From Isoetes engelmannii (taxonomy: Eukaryota > Streptophyta > Lycopodiopsida > Isoetales > Isoetaceae), in NCBI GenBank assembly GCA_011763485.2, contig JAANSK020055575.1, positions 1-41,417 on the forward strand: a DNA stretch of 41,417 bases. Direction: 5' to 3'. Each line of letters opens with the position of its first letter. Within the stretch, counting starts at the first letter, position 1. The notes under the pieces are model-generated. The model ran no database searches, was not told the origin of the DNA, and worked only from the letters and a program-made list of their open reading frames with translations. Positions 9,825 to 19,784 of the stretch are shown here, piece after piece. Both the position numbers and the translations under genes were made by a program.

Positions 9825-12341
9825 AACCTCAAGGGAAGAAATCGCCATAGCTAGGCTTTTTTCTAGTTTCATGTTGGCAATCGCATTTTGGAGGGCGGAT
9901 TCAAGGTCTTCATCCTTGGAGCTTCATTTTGAGTCTGATCATGCTTCCTTTCTTGCAAGATAAAGCAAGAACAAGTCTGAAATCAGGGCTCTGCATGAGG
10001 TTTGATTTTTCTTGGAGCTTTTGGTTTGAAGCCTGTTAGCCCAGTCTTTTCTTCGTGCCCTTGTTACTACGGCTCGATTGCAGAGGCCGCAGAAAGAGGA
10101 CCTCTGTTTACTTGTTTTCTTTTTGCTTATTTTAGTTTCGGTGGTCCATTCTTTGGCTTATAGTAACTCCGTGTTGCAAAGCTATTTCGTATGCAATTTC
10201 GGAGCTATTTATGCAAAAATGTCCACACTACGGACAAGAGGCCACTTATCTTTCAGTTTGATCTTAATCCGTTCAGGAAGAAATGCATTTGATTGAAGAT
10301 ATTTTCTCACAAGAATTATTGACTTATGCAAAAATCAGGAAGAACAGCCTCTGCATCAGACTTCAGATGCTAATTAAACCCAAATAGTGTTGTAAATCAA
10401 GGGGCATTTCGTTTAATCATGGTCGGACTATCAATCCAACCTTACAGAAGAAGTTTCATGAAACAATTTGAAGGATGGAGCAGTTAATTATACTTTTTGC
10501 CTCTCTTAAATGAGACTGCAGCAAAGATTTTGATCTTAACTGGTTGCAGCAAGTTACTCAACCGGATTGTAGAATGTGTAACCCGATTGTCATTCTCATT
10601 TAGAATGAATGCCAGATGGCATCTTGCAATTGGCTTAAAGGATAGAACTACAGACCCACTTTCCTTGACGTTTATGGGAGAACCCTCCGATTCTGTTTCA
10701 GGACTTCGGTCCCGTACTGTTTAAGGACTTCGGTCCCCTTTGTACTGCCTCGTTGCATGTCCAATTGGATGCTGCCTTTGTGGCGCGACGTTAAAAATGC
10801 TATTTTTATCTTTATCTAATTTCTTAGAGTGGCTAAGGTTAAGATATGGTTATGGTGCGCATACTTATTTTTCTTCAAAATACAAGTAAAATATTCTGGC
10901 GCTCCAATGGACGCCTGGGATAGCTGCCTGTGATCAATGGCCTCTATCTGTGGATGCGGCCAACGCAAAGTGGATAAGCAGATGCTCCTTGGAGCGTGGA
11001 CGTTGCAGATCAAAAGCTCAAACCGCAGTAGGTTTTGATGATTGGTGCAAAAACTGTGATGCTTATGTTTGGCTGTGTTAGATCCACAAAAAGATGCTGA
11101 TATGTGGAGCGAAACTTCAGTCAGGTTTGCTTATGCTGAACGTTTACTGTCAGGTTTGTTTCCAAAGATTCTGGCAGGTGATAAAATATAGCAAGATCAG
11201 ATTTTGATAGTTTAATCCTTGAACATGGTTCTAGGGTCTGCTCGATTATGGCAGTTTCTATCTTCTGCTTAAATATGCTTGTAGGCTCTATTAATCAGGT
11301 CTGGTATGATAGTTATTTGATTATACTATGTCTTGGTCTGATTGCATATCTCCAGACATGAATAGTCTTTCTGTGCATGCTCAATCAAGATCTCTCATGT
11401 GGGATTACAGGCTGGTTATGGAACTGAAGTATTCTTTACCTTAAAGGGGAAACTCTTCTATAATATTAAAGGTCATAGTGCATGTTGCGATGGGTCTGAT
11501 GCAAAGCAGGATAATATGTAAAAGCTTTTGAAATTTAAGATCGTTTCGGGAAGTTTACAGAAAAATAGAAGATAATTCCTATAAAATGGGTAGAAGTTTG
11601 AACCCATGGTAATAGTCTTGCCTGGTAGGTATGGTATAGATATGTTGTTGCTGCTGTTGTTAATAGTTGCATAGCTGCATAGGATAGCTACATTTTGCAT
11701 GCTTGCTAGCCCACGACTGTGCGCCTGTTTTGCATGCTTTGTTATCCTGTTAATTTGGTTGCTTTGCCTCTTCAGTTGCAGGTGCCTAGTTGCAATATGC
11801 TTAGTTAGAGGTGGTTTTAGATGCGCTAGTCTATAGGCAGGTATTTTTGTTGCTCCTGCTAGAGTGCATGCTCATAGATGGCATGTAGTTTTGGTACATG
11901 TGGTTTGCTGCTAGTGACAAGTAGTTTAGGTGTTGGTACTACGTGGTCAAGCTCTTATTATTTTGAAAATCGAAGCTGTGGTAAGCAGACAATGATATGG
12001 ATAAGGAGGTATGGATAAGGATGGACAAAAAATAGTGACTGATTTTGCATATCTACTTGAAAGATATGAAATTAAGGGTTGACGGGCAAAGTTATAAACC
12101 TTCAAACGGAATCACAATGCACGCAGATATCATGTAGAAAATCCGCTGTCCTTCACAAGAGGGATCACAAGCATGTTTAAATATTGACATTTTTTGTTCC
12201 TTCCACGGTTAGAGCGCCCGTTTATCCTCCTAACCAAAGTTGCTTCTTATCTGGACTGAACTACGTTGCTGATTGTTTGCAACCCATTTTCTTCGTCAAT
12301 AGGGGCAAAACTATTCTCCGCAATCGAACAATGGTCAGGGG
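9825..12341. other. Gene-free spacer upstream of the PPR gene
   Basis: No supported gene. Short open frames here (such as 10078-10296 and 10497-10724) show no family resemblance. The word AGGACTTCGGTCCC occurs twice about 22 bases apart near 10702-10740. It is followed at 10775-10815 by a GCGACGTTAAAAATG tail-like sequence of the kind found at the 3' ends of non-LTR elements. The final 300 bases would hold the promoter and 5' UTR of the PPR gene; no clear TATA box was assigned. Confidence 0.4.
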
Positions 12342-14618
12342 ATGGATGCAAGCAAACCAATATCGGATTTCCTACACACTCATCGTCAATGCTCAGTTAT
12401 TGAAGAACCCAATTCAGGTAATGCTTATGCCTGTCGGAAAATTATTGTTTCTGATCTCAAGAACCATAGTTCTTACTCTACAAGTCCCGCAAAAGGGTTC
12501 TCGACAGCTTCCATGCATACACAAGATATTTCTAAACCAAATTCTAGACAGGGCACTGATGTGGATTCCTCACATTGGAGAAATTATGCCAATTTGCTTA
12601 GGCGATGTGGTGATTCAGCAGATCTATTGCAAGGTAAGCATATCCATCGACGAATTATTAGCAGTGGGCTTGAGGGGGATAGGCTTCTAGGGAACCTTCT
12701 TATTGAAATGTATGGGAAGTGTGGGGCCCTTGATGATGCAGTTGAGGTGTTCAATGCAATAGCTAAGCCCAATCTGTTTTCCTGGAATATCCTGATCATT
12801 ACATATGGTAGATGTGGTTGCTTGAATGGTGCGAAAAGAACATTTGAGAGAATGCCCAAGCGTGATATGGTCTCCTGGAATGGAATGCTGCAAGCATGCA
12901 TCCAGTGCGGGAGCTGGAAAGATGCTAAACTAGTCTTTGATTCAATGCCTCAGCGGAATGTCGTGTCTTGGACTGCTATGGTTGGAGCTTACGTTCAGAA
13001 TGGCCATGGCACAATGGCACGAAGAATGTTCCACCAAATGCAATCACAAGGAACTCCTCCAAACAAGGTTACTTGTCTCGCCATGATTGATGCTTGCTCA
13101 GGCATGGGAGTCTTGCCTGAGGGGAAGTGGATGCATGGTTGGATTTTGACACATGAAATTGAATTGGATGTTGTTCTCAACAATGCCTTGATTAACATGT
13201 ATGGTAAATGTCAAAATATACATGATTCGTATGAAGTGTTTATCAGGATGCCTTACTGGGATACGACCACATGGAATTCGTTGATTGGAGTTTACACGCA
13301 AAATGGTCTTTCCAGTCAGGCATTTGAGCTCTTTCAACATATGCAAATTCTGGGGATAGTCCCAGATAAGGTCACATATGTTTCCATATTAGAAGCATGT
13401 GCAACCGGTGAAAGACTAGGGGAGGCGAGATCATTTCATGACTGCATTGTACAGAATGGATTTGAGTCAGAAGAAGTCGTAGGTAATGCCCTTATTACCA
13501 TGTTTAGCAGGTGTGGAAGTGTAGAGGATGCATGGACAGCATTTGGCAAAATAAGTGATCGTAGTGTGGTCACATGGAATGTCATGCTTGCTGCCTGTGT
13601 GAGGAGTAGAGATTATAAGCGTGCCCTTCAGTTATTTCAAGAACTCAAAACATCAGGGATTGTTCCAAACCTTGTCACCTATTTGACTGTCCTTGACGTT
13701 TGTTGTGACCCAGAATATTTGGAGGAGGGTAAAAGGATACATACACTCATTGTTAATAATGGATTTGATGGAGATGTTGCAGTGGTAAATGCCCTCATTA
13801 CAATGTATGGAAAGTGTGGGAGTAAAGAAAATGCAGAAGCTGTATTCGAAAAATTTTCTAAGCCAGATGTAATAACATGGACAGCCATGCTGGGAGCACA
13901 TGCAGAGTGTGGTTGCTTAGAAAATGCACGTGCACTGTTTAATGAAATGCCTATCAAAGATGTGGTCTCTTGGAATGCCATGCTTGCTGCGTATACTCAG
14001 GGGGGATGTGGCAGCCAAGCACTTGAGCTTTTCAAGGAAATGGAGCTAGAAGGCATAATTCCTTCGAAGGTAACTTGCATAACAATGTTAGATGCATGTG
14101 CGAGCGTTGGGGCATTAGATAAAGCTAGAAGGTTGCATGAGTATGTCATCCACAAGGGATTTGTTGTAGATGTTAACGTCGGAAATGCACTTATCAGTAT
14201 GTATGGCAGTTGTGGATGCCTAACCGAAGCTCAAATTGTCTTCAATGAAATGCATCAACGTGATCTGGTTTCCTGGAATGCCATTATTACAGCCTATGCT
14301 CAAAATGGGGATGGAAAGAATGCCCTTCAGCTCTTTCAAGACATGCAACTACTGGGCATGATGCCAAATAAAGTGACTCTTGTGAGTGTTGTTTATGCGT
14401 GTAGTCATGTTGGCCAGACTGATGAGGGCTGTTATTTCTTCCTTTGCACGAGCATGCATTGCAAAATCCAGATAGGAACAAATCATTATAATTGTATGGC
14501 AGACCTCCTTGGTCGATCTGGATGGATTGAAGAGGCTGAGGATCTGATAGAGAATATGCTTTTTGAGGCGGTTTCTATATCTTGGATGACCTTATCTGGT
14601 GCTTTTTGGAAACATTGA
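12342..14618 (+). CDS. PLS-class pentatricopeptide repeat protein lacking an E/DYW tail
   Basis: This 758-residue intronless frame starts ATGGATGCAAGC. Residues 1-78 are a low-complexity leader rich in Ser, Lys and His that could be an organelle transit peptide. From about residue 80 to 745 the protein is a continuous array of about 19 PPR motifs of 31-36 residues, with the PLS signatures NALI-MYGKCG, MP-RDVVSWNAM, and L-LF--M---G--P--VT. Such proteins bind organelle RNA one base per repeat and guide C-to-U editing or processing in plastids or mitochondria. The last motif is ADLLGRSGWIEEAEDLIENM, then SISWMTLSGAFWKH and a stop. In full PLS proteins this is the point where the E motifs and often DYW deaminase follow; nothing like them is readable in any frame to 14900. 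So it is either a tail-less PPR acting with a partner in trans, or a 3'-truncated copy. Confidence 0.85.
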   Translation: MDASKPISDFLHTHRQCSVIEEPNSGNAYACRKIIVSDLKNHSSYSTSPAKGFSTASMHTQDISKPNSRQGTDVDSSHWRNYANLLRRCGDSADLLQGKHIHRRIISSGLEGDRLLGNLLIEMYGKCGALDDAVEVFNAIAKPNLFSWNILIITYGRCGCLNGAKRTFERMPKRDMVSWNGMLQACIQCGSWKDAKLVFDSMPQRNVVSWTAMVGAYVQNGHGTMARRMFHQMQSQGTPPNKVTCLAMIDACSGMGVLPEGKWMHGWILTHEIELDVVLNNALINMYGKCQNIHDSYEVFIRMPYWDTTTWNSLIGVYTQNGLSSQAFELFQHMQILGIVPDKVTYVSILEACATGERLGEARSFHDCIVQNGFESEEVVGNALITMFSRCGSVEDAWTAFGKISDRSVVTWNVMLAACVRSRDYKRALQLFQELKTSGIVPNLVTYLTVLDVCCDPEYLEEGKRIHTLIVNNGFDGDVAVVNALITMYGKCGSKENAEAVFEKFSKPDVITWTAMLGAHAECGCLENARALFNEMPIKDVVSWNAMLAAYTQGGCGSQALELFKEMELEGIIPSKVTCITMLDACASVGALDKARRLHEYVIHKGFVVDVNVGNALISMYGSCGCLTEAQIVFNEMHQRDLVSWNAIITAYAQNGDGKNALQLFQDMQLLGMMPNKVTLVSVVYACSHVGQTDEGCYFFLCTSMHCKIQIGTNHYNCMADLLGRSGWIEEAEDLIENMLFEAVSISWMTLSGAFWKH

Positions 14619-15224
14619 TTTTTATAACAATTTGGAATTAACAATGCACTTTTGATGGCGAAACACTGTTGAACAGGAACAATGTAGTATTTAAAGAACC
14701 AGGTCCTTTGTTATTATATTCGTTTGATCCATCACAGTTTCCTGTAGTTACATTCAAGAATTAGCATTCTACCCACCAGTTTTGCTCTACATTACTCTCA
14801 TTCACGTCCCGCTCTCTACGCTAATATGCATTTGACAGAAATCCCACTGATATTCTTGGTGATATTGACAATCTGGCATCCTCAATTTGCTTATTAGTAG
14901 CACTTCATTCATGTTCACATACTTTGGTTCAAAAAAATAAACGCTAGATGGCATCCTCAATTTGCTTATTAGTAGTACTTCATTCATGTTCACATACTTT
15001 GGTTCAAAAAAATAAACGCTAGAAGTATAATAGCAAACTAAGAACAGGAACTACAAAAGCATTCAATCCTAAAGAGCAACTTAGAAGATAAGAACTTATA
15101 ACTACATGAACCTGGTTTTGGAAATGATTAACTCATAGTTGTCTGTTGATAATAACTGATTCTTTTGTACCACTTTCCTATTTCCTATTTCGTGGATGAG
15201 AAAGCTTTTGATTTTGGTTGTCTT
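14619..15224. repeat. Spacer with a 75-bp tandem duplication
   Basis: Units at 14874-14948 and 14949-15023 are identical apart from one visible C/T difference in the middle. Each contains CTTCATTCATGTTCACATAC and an A-run. The near identity indicates a recent slippage or unequal-exchange event. There is no gene in the stretch; the 3' UTR of the PPR gene should lie at its beginning. Confidence 0.9.
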
Positions 15225-15415
15225 ATACCCTTTCTAATATGCAAAATGTACGTTGTGTTCCTACATTAGTTAGGAATTTACTATCACTATCTCAATTGGT
15301 TGATATGGGCTTTAAAGTCGTTTTTGAGAAGTTGCATTGTAAAAGTGTTTGAAGGAAATGAATTAAAGTTCTTGGGCAAAAGAGTTGGCCTAAATGTTCA
15401 GGAAGTGTGAGCACG
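15225..15415 (+). mobile_element. Ty1/copia fossil piece, pre-integrase region
   Basis: A short stretch reads like the GAG-pre-integrase region of copia polyproteins (VPTLVRNLLSLSQL-type pattern). It is a broken remnant with several lesions, in the same orientation as the copia RNase H remnant at 16580-17260. The two may come from one deleted copy. The state of decay suggests an old insertion. Confidence 0.6.
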
Positions 15416-16579
15416 ACAACTATTCCCCGACTTATAGCTTGGCCAGATCGATTCCACAGATGGGACACAAGATTTGATTACTCTGGCTCCTTCATGCATA
15501 GAATCTGTTAAACAATAGTTGATTTTATACTGCAGGTAAGTCGTTGGTTACCATTCGACAACATTAGACTTTAGTTCTGCTTTTCTGGCTATGAGTTTCT
15601 CTATCACCCAATCTAGTTATAGGAATAAGAATGTAAGTGTCCAAGAATAGAGTAGGATATTAAAATTGATGCACCACATTCATATGTTGATGTAGAGGGA
15701 GCATGCAAAATAAATATGAAGTATATGGACGTTTTATCCTTTGAAACTGCAAATCAATGGTTACAATGTAAAAGTTTTTTTTGCTTGGCAAGGACACGCA
15801 ACGCAACTCTTGACAAATTTAAGTTCTGCTTGCCAATTTGTCAAAATCCCCTTTTGTTTGAGTCTATAATTAGCTTCAAGAAATATATGTTTTTCAACCA
15901 CATAAAAGTCTTCTTCCAAAGTAGCATGTTCTTTGAATCGTTTTAAAGCTGAATATTAGCAATTTCGACAGATAATTGTTGTTGCTTATGGAACAAGGCT
16001 TTATTGAGTGCAAGAATTGATTAATTGACATCTTGCAACTGAACGGTTTCAAAGTATAAACATGTGGCAATCTATTGTTGTAACAACATGGAAAGCCCTA
16101 GGATAGGGCCCAACATTTCCATCTTGACCGCTTCCTGCGCACTCTGGCTGAAACCAAACATTATTTTCTGCCAGAGAAAGATGTATGAGCGTTTTATTCT
16201 TGGTCTTTTTTATTGTTAAATCCATTGTAGAGTTGCAAGCATAAGCACTTCTCCTTCATGCCATTGACGCATAAAAAATGAGTTTCGATTTCAAACCAGC
16301 AGGAAACCTGATACGCCTACAATTGTTGTCAAGAAAGACAACAATTGTCTTTGCTTCAAGTACGGGCTGGTTGACAACAAGTAATCCTGTCTATGAAAGA
16401 AGCATCAAATGAAAAAATGAAAACTGCAAAACAGACATAAGTAAACCTGTCTATCTGGAAGTCTATAAAAAGAAAAAAGAAAAAAGAAAAAAGGGGAGAT
16501 GCTCAAAATATAGCAATTTGAAGAATATGATCCTCAAATAACCACCTCACTAAATCGATTCCGGTTTTGAGGTAAATCA
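15416..16579. other. AT-rich stretch between two copia fossil pieces
   Basis: No gene is recognisable. The small open frame at 15716-15946 has no family features. If the flanking pieces belong to one copia copy, this would be its strongly decayed and shortened integrase-RT part, but no motif supports that directly. Confidence 0.3.
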
Positions 16580-17260
16580 GACTTATAAGAAGTACATTGA
16601 GGAGATTCAATTTGAAAATTGCAAAAGTAGCTTTTGTACCAAGTTCAGTATGAACGTAATGCTAGTGAGATGGCAAATATTCCCTACAGAGAAATAAGAG
16701 GACGTTTATTATATTTGTCAAATGATACGAGGTCAGACATATCATATATAGTAAATATTCTCAACAGATATTGCAATAGTCAAGGTAAATTGCATGGGAA
16801 AGCAACCAAACATGTTGAAGTATCTCAAAGGAACTGAATTTCATGGTATAACATTTAGTAGCGTAGTTGGATGCAATGATGCAGATTGGGGAGGAGACAT
16901 TGGCACATGAAAGTCAACTTCTGGATATGCTATATATCTAGGAGAAGTTATATCCTGAAGGAGCAAAAACTAAAGTGGAGAGGCAATGTCTTTAGCAGAG
17001 GCTAAGTCTGTAGCAAGTTCATTGATACCAAAAGAGATAATCTGACTGAGAAGATTAATCGAAGAGCTTGGATTTATACAAGATGAACCTACTTGCTTTA
17101 TGAGTGACAGTACAAGTTGCATTGCAATTGTGAAAAACCCAGTGCAGCATGAAAGAACTAAGCATATTGAATTGAGTATACACTTCATTAGGGATCTGGC
17201 AGAAATGGGTCATGTGAAAATGAAGTACATAAACACAAATAGTGCTGAGGCAATGTAGAA
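16580..17260 (+). mobile_element. Ty1/copia fossil: end of RT and RNase H region
   Basis: The order of motifs is that of the copia RT C-terminus and RNase H: a SEMANIPYREIRG-type segment, a RPDISY-like segment, a DADWGGD-like segment, and an RTKHIELSIHFIRD-like segment near 17155-17195. The element is broken, with several lesions, and no LTR pair can be assigned. It stops abruptly near 17260, where LINE-type sequence begins. Confidence 0.85.
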
Positions 17261-17261
17261 A

Positions 17262-18338
17262 TTGGTCTCTTGACGTGTGGATCCGTTGGGTACTGGTTAT
17301 ATCATCTATCAATATTACACACCAAGTTTTTCTCCCGGTATGCTTTCAACTCCTAAGATGCCTTGCTGGTTTTCCATCCCTAATTTGCCTATTGATCTGC
17401 TTACTCATGAGTTTGAGTGGCCATTGCAATGGTGTGGGCATGCGTATTTTTCACTCTATTATGAATGATCCACAAATTTGTATTTCTATTCCCATTGATC
17501 AAGCAATTCTTGAGCGTGTGATTGTCAAAAGTGCCAAGTGGTATAAGAAGCTGATGTTATCTCTCTTAAATGGCCTAGACCTTGCTTATGTTGCCAGATA
17601 AATCTTTTATATTTAAAAGTACTTTCTCACAGCCTAGGTCTCATGCACCTCCTCCATCTGCTAAAATGCCACTTCGGGATTCTTGTCGTGCACCTTCTTC
17701 CATTGCTTCTTCATCTATGGTTGAATGTTATATGCCTCCTTCATTTAGGGTGGAGTTTCTTATAGTTTCTTCTTCTACAATCGCTCCAGTATTAGAGTTT
17801 CCATTGTTACCTCCTGAATTGATGTACCTCGTCATAAAGCCTCATCTTCAATGTTGTTATCTATATTTCCGTCTCAGGCCATCTTGCACACAAGATCTTG
17901 TGGTTCCGTCTCAGACATTCCTACAAGATGGCCTCATGTCTTCATCCTTGGACAACTTCTCATAAGGAGCAATTCTGTTGTAAATCTGATCTCAGCACCA
18001 GTGCAAGTTTCAAGGTTCGTGACAAGGTATACTCTACAATTCAGACATAGATGTTCAGCAAGACTCTATTTTAGCTATTTTGGATATTTTGGATCCCCTT
18101 AGCACAAATTATATTTAGTGTTCTGTTCTTAAGTATTTGCTGGTTTCTTTTTGCTTTACTTCTTATGATGAAGATAAAGGTTAATGGTCAGTGTTCTTTT
18201 TACCATTTACCTTATATGTAAAGCTCTTTTATGATAATAGCAACCCCCATCCCTTCAAAAATAAAAATAAAAATAAAAATAAAAATAAAAATAAAAATAA
18301 AAATAAAAATAAAAATAAAAATAAAAATAAAAATAAAG
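17262..18338 (+). mobile_element. LINE ORF1-only derivative with hexamer tail, next to copia fossil
   Basis: From about 17275 the translation (LGTGYIIYQYYTP...PCWFSIPNL, then NGVGMRIFHSIM) parallels the ORF1 of the LINE at 3394-3700 (LGDAYILYQFYTP...PCWFQILDL, NGLGVHLAHSIV). One frame change lies between the two blocks. A Ser/Pro-rich stretch follows to about 17965. No endonuclease or RT follows. Instead about 290 bases of non-coding sequence lead to a pure (AAAAAT)n tail at 18257-18338. This looks like a 5'-truncated copy of an element with ORF1 but no ORF2. The tail fixes the plus orientation. Confidence 0.7.
18257..18338 (+). repeat. (AAAAAT)n microsatellite, probable LINE tail
   Basis: About 14 perfect copies of a six-base A-rich unit follow CCCCCATCCCTTC. 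The position right after LINE-like sequence suggests it is the element's tail, expanded by slippage. A lysine/isoleucine-repeat open frame across it (18231-18488) is an artefact of the repeat. Confidence 0.9.
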
Positions 18339-18605
18339 GAGGAGTGTTGGATATCTGCAAATGATGTTGTCATATGTTTAAAAAAAGACAAAAATTACAC
18401 AGATCCATGTATCAGCCCTACAGACACAAGTGATATCATTTACAAGTTAGAGTATGTTGAGTTGTGCATAGATATTATCTTGAGCTAATGGTCAATGGTT
18501 GGGATAAGTTGTGAGAATGTACTTATGCCCTAAAGTTATTATTAGGGGAGTTCAAAGGTTTGATATCACGAACCTAACATAGAAATTATTATTCAGTGCA
18601 ATAGA
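18339..18605 (+). mobile_element. Possible copia LTR fossil
   Basis: Right after the hexamer tail comes a purine-rich AAAGGAGGAG followed by TGTTGGATAT. That is the usual appearance of a polypurine tract plus LTR start in plant copia elements. A possible CA end lies near 18599-18600. If right, the LINE derivative sits between the RNase H region and the 3' LTR of the copia fossil. No second LTR was found, so this is tentative. Confidence 0.35.
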
Positions 18606-19784
18606 ATGGTGGCAAATTGGATACAAATAATAGAAAGGAGCTTGAGATTTGGAGATCATGTACACAGGTCCATATCGGTCGCATCCGAGCCTTATCGATC
18701 GAAACTAATCTTATATAAGATCAAAGAGTCTGTACATAAGAATACAAGAAGTAATGCAGATGCTCGAACTGGAGTATTGCTCAGTTTCTCGTGGTCAAAT
18801 TATAAACAGTGAAGGTCAATGCCTTATGAATAGTAACTTCTCAATGGTCTAATATCATTTATTGAGATCTAGTTGAGGTTATCATTTGGAAATATTTTGC
18901 TTTGTGATTTCATTTGTATTTAATTGTGAAGTCATTGGATTACTTGTTTTTGAGCTAGACATTTTGCTTAAATATCATCAAAAGCAAATAGCAAAAAACC
19001 CTTAGAATTTCCTCTAGTGATTTTTTAAAATTTATGTAGGTAACTTTCACCTAAGTTTAAACTTTCTTAACATCTTAAAGACAAGGTAGGGGTATTTCTG
19101 TCCTTCCGTCCAATAGCATCTCAACATGCGGCACTTATTCATGTTTACCTGCGCTCCATACGATTCACCTGCATTCTCAACAATCTACCTCACATTCTGT
19201 GGGATCTATCTCACAAAATGCTCCTTCCTTGTCTCCATGTTAGCGTGGAGGCATTGTTGACATGCCAGAATTTCTAGTAAACAGACATTTTTTGTATGTA
19301 ACAAATATAGATTATTATAAGGTCATGATGCCGCCATTACACATCCTATCTGACAACCTACGTGGCACCCATTTATTCAAAAGCTTGTGGTGGCTAAAGG
19401 TGCCTTAACCATGAAGGAATGAGATCAAGTGGGCTCACATTTATATTTATATTATAATATTATATACAAAGATGCGACAAACAACTATTTAAGGGAAGTG
19501 TTATTGTTGTGGTTGTCTCCTCTCTTTTATTTTTTCGACGTAATGGAGGTATGCTTGGTTGTCTCCTAGCTTTTATTTTTTTTAACAAAATGGCGGTAAG
19601 AAAAAAACACACATGGGCTCAATACGGAAAGAAAATTCCTATGTAGTAACACGTTCAAAAACTTGTGGAGGAGGTTATTTTAGTGGAAATAAGAACAAAA
19701 GAAAATAAAAAATATATATAGCCCAAGGTTCAAACAAGAATAACAGTTCCCCATATATTCATATTTACATTATATTACATTGCA
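18606..19784. other. Spacer upstream of AOX, with a 46-bp imperfect duplication
   Basis: No gene seen. GGTTGTCTCC-T-CTTTTATTTTTT units start at 19511 and 19557 and end with TGG-GGTA, a diverged tandem pair. An AT-rich run ATATATATA at 19709-19718, about 70 bases before the AOX start codon, is a possible TATA box but is too generic to assert. Confidence 0.4.

Noticed and set aside
12184-12690. Open frame of 168 codons overlapping the start of the PPR gene
   Set aside because: It overlaps the PPR frame in another phase, shows no family features, and the PPR frame explains the DNA.
18231-18488. Open frame encoding a Lys-Ile repeat protein
   Set aside because: It is a by-product of the six-base microsatellite at 18257-18338.
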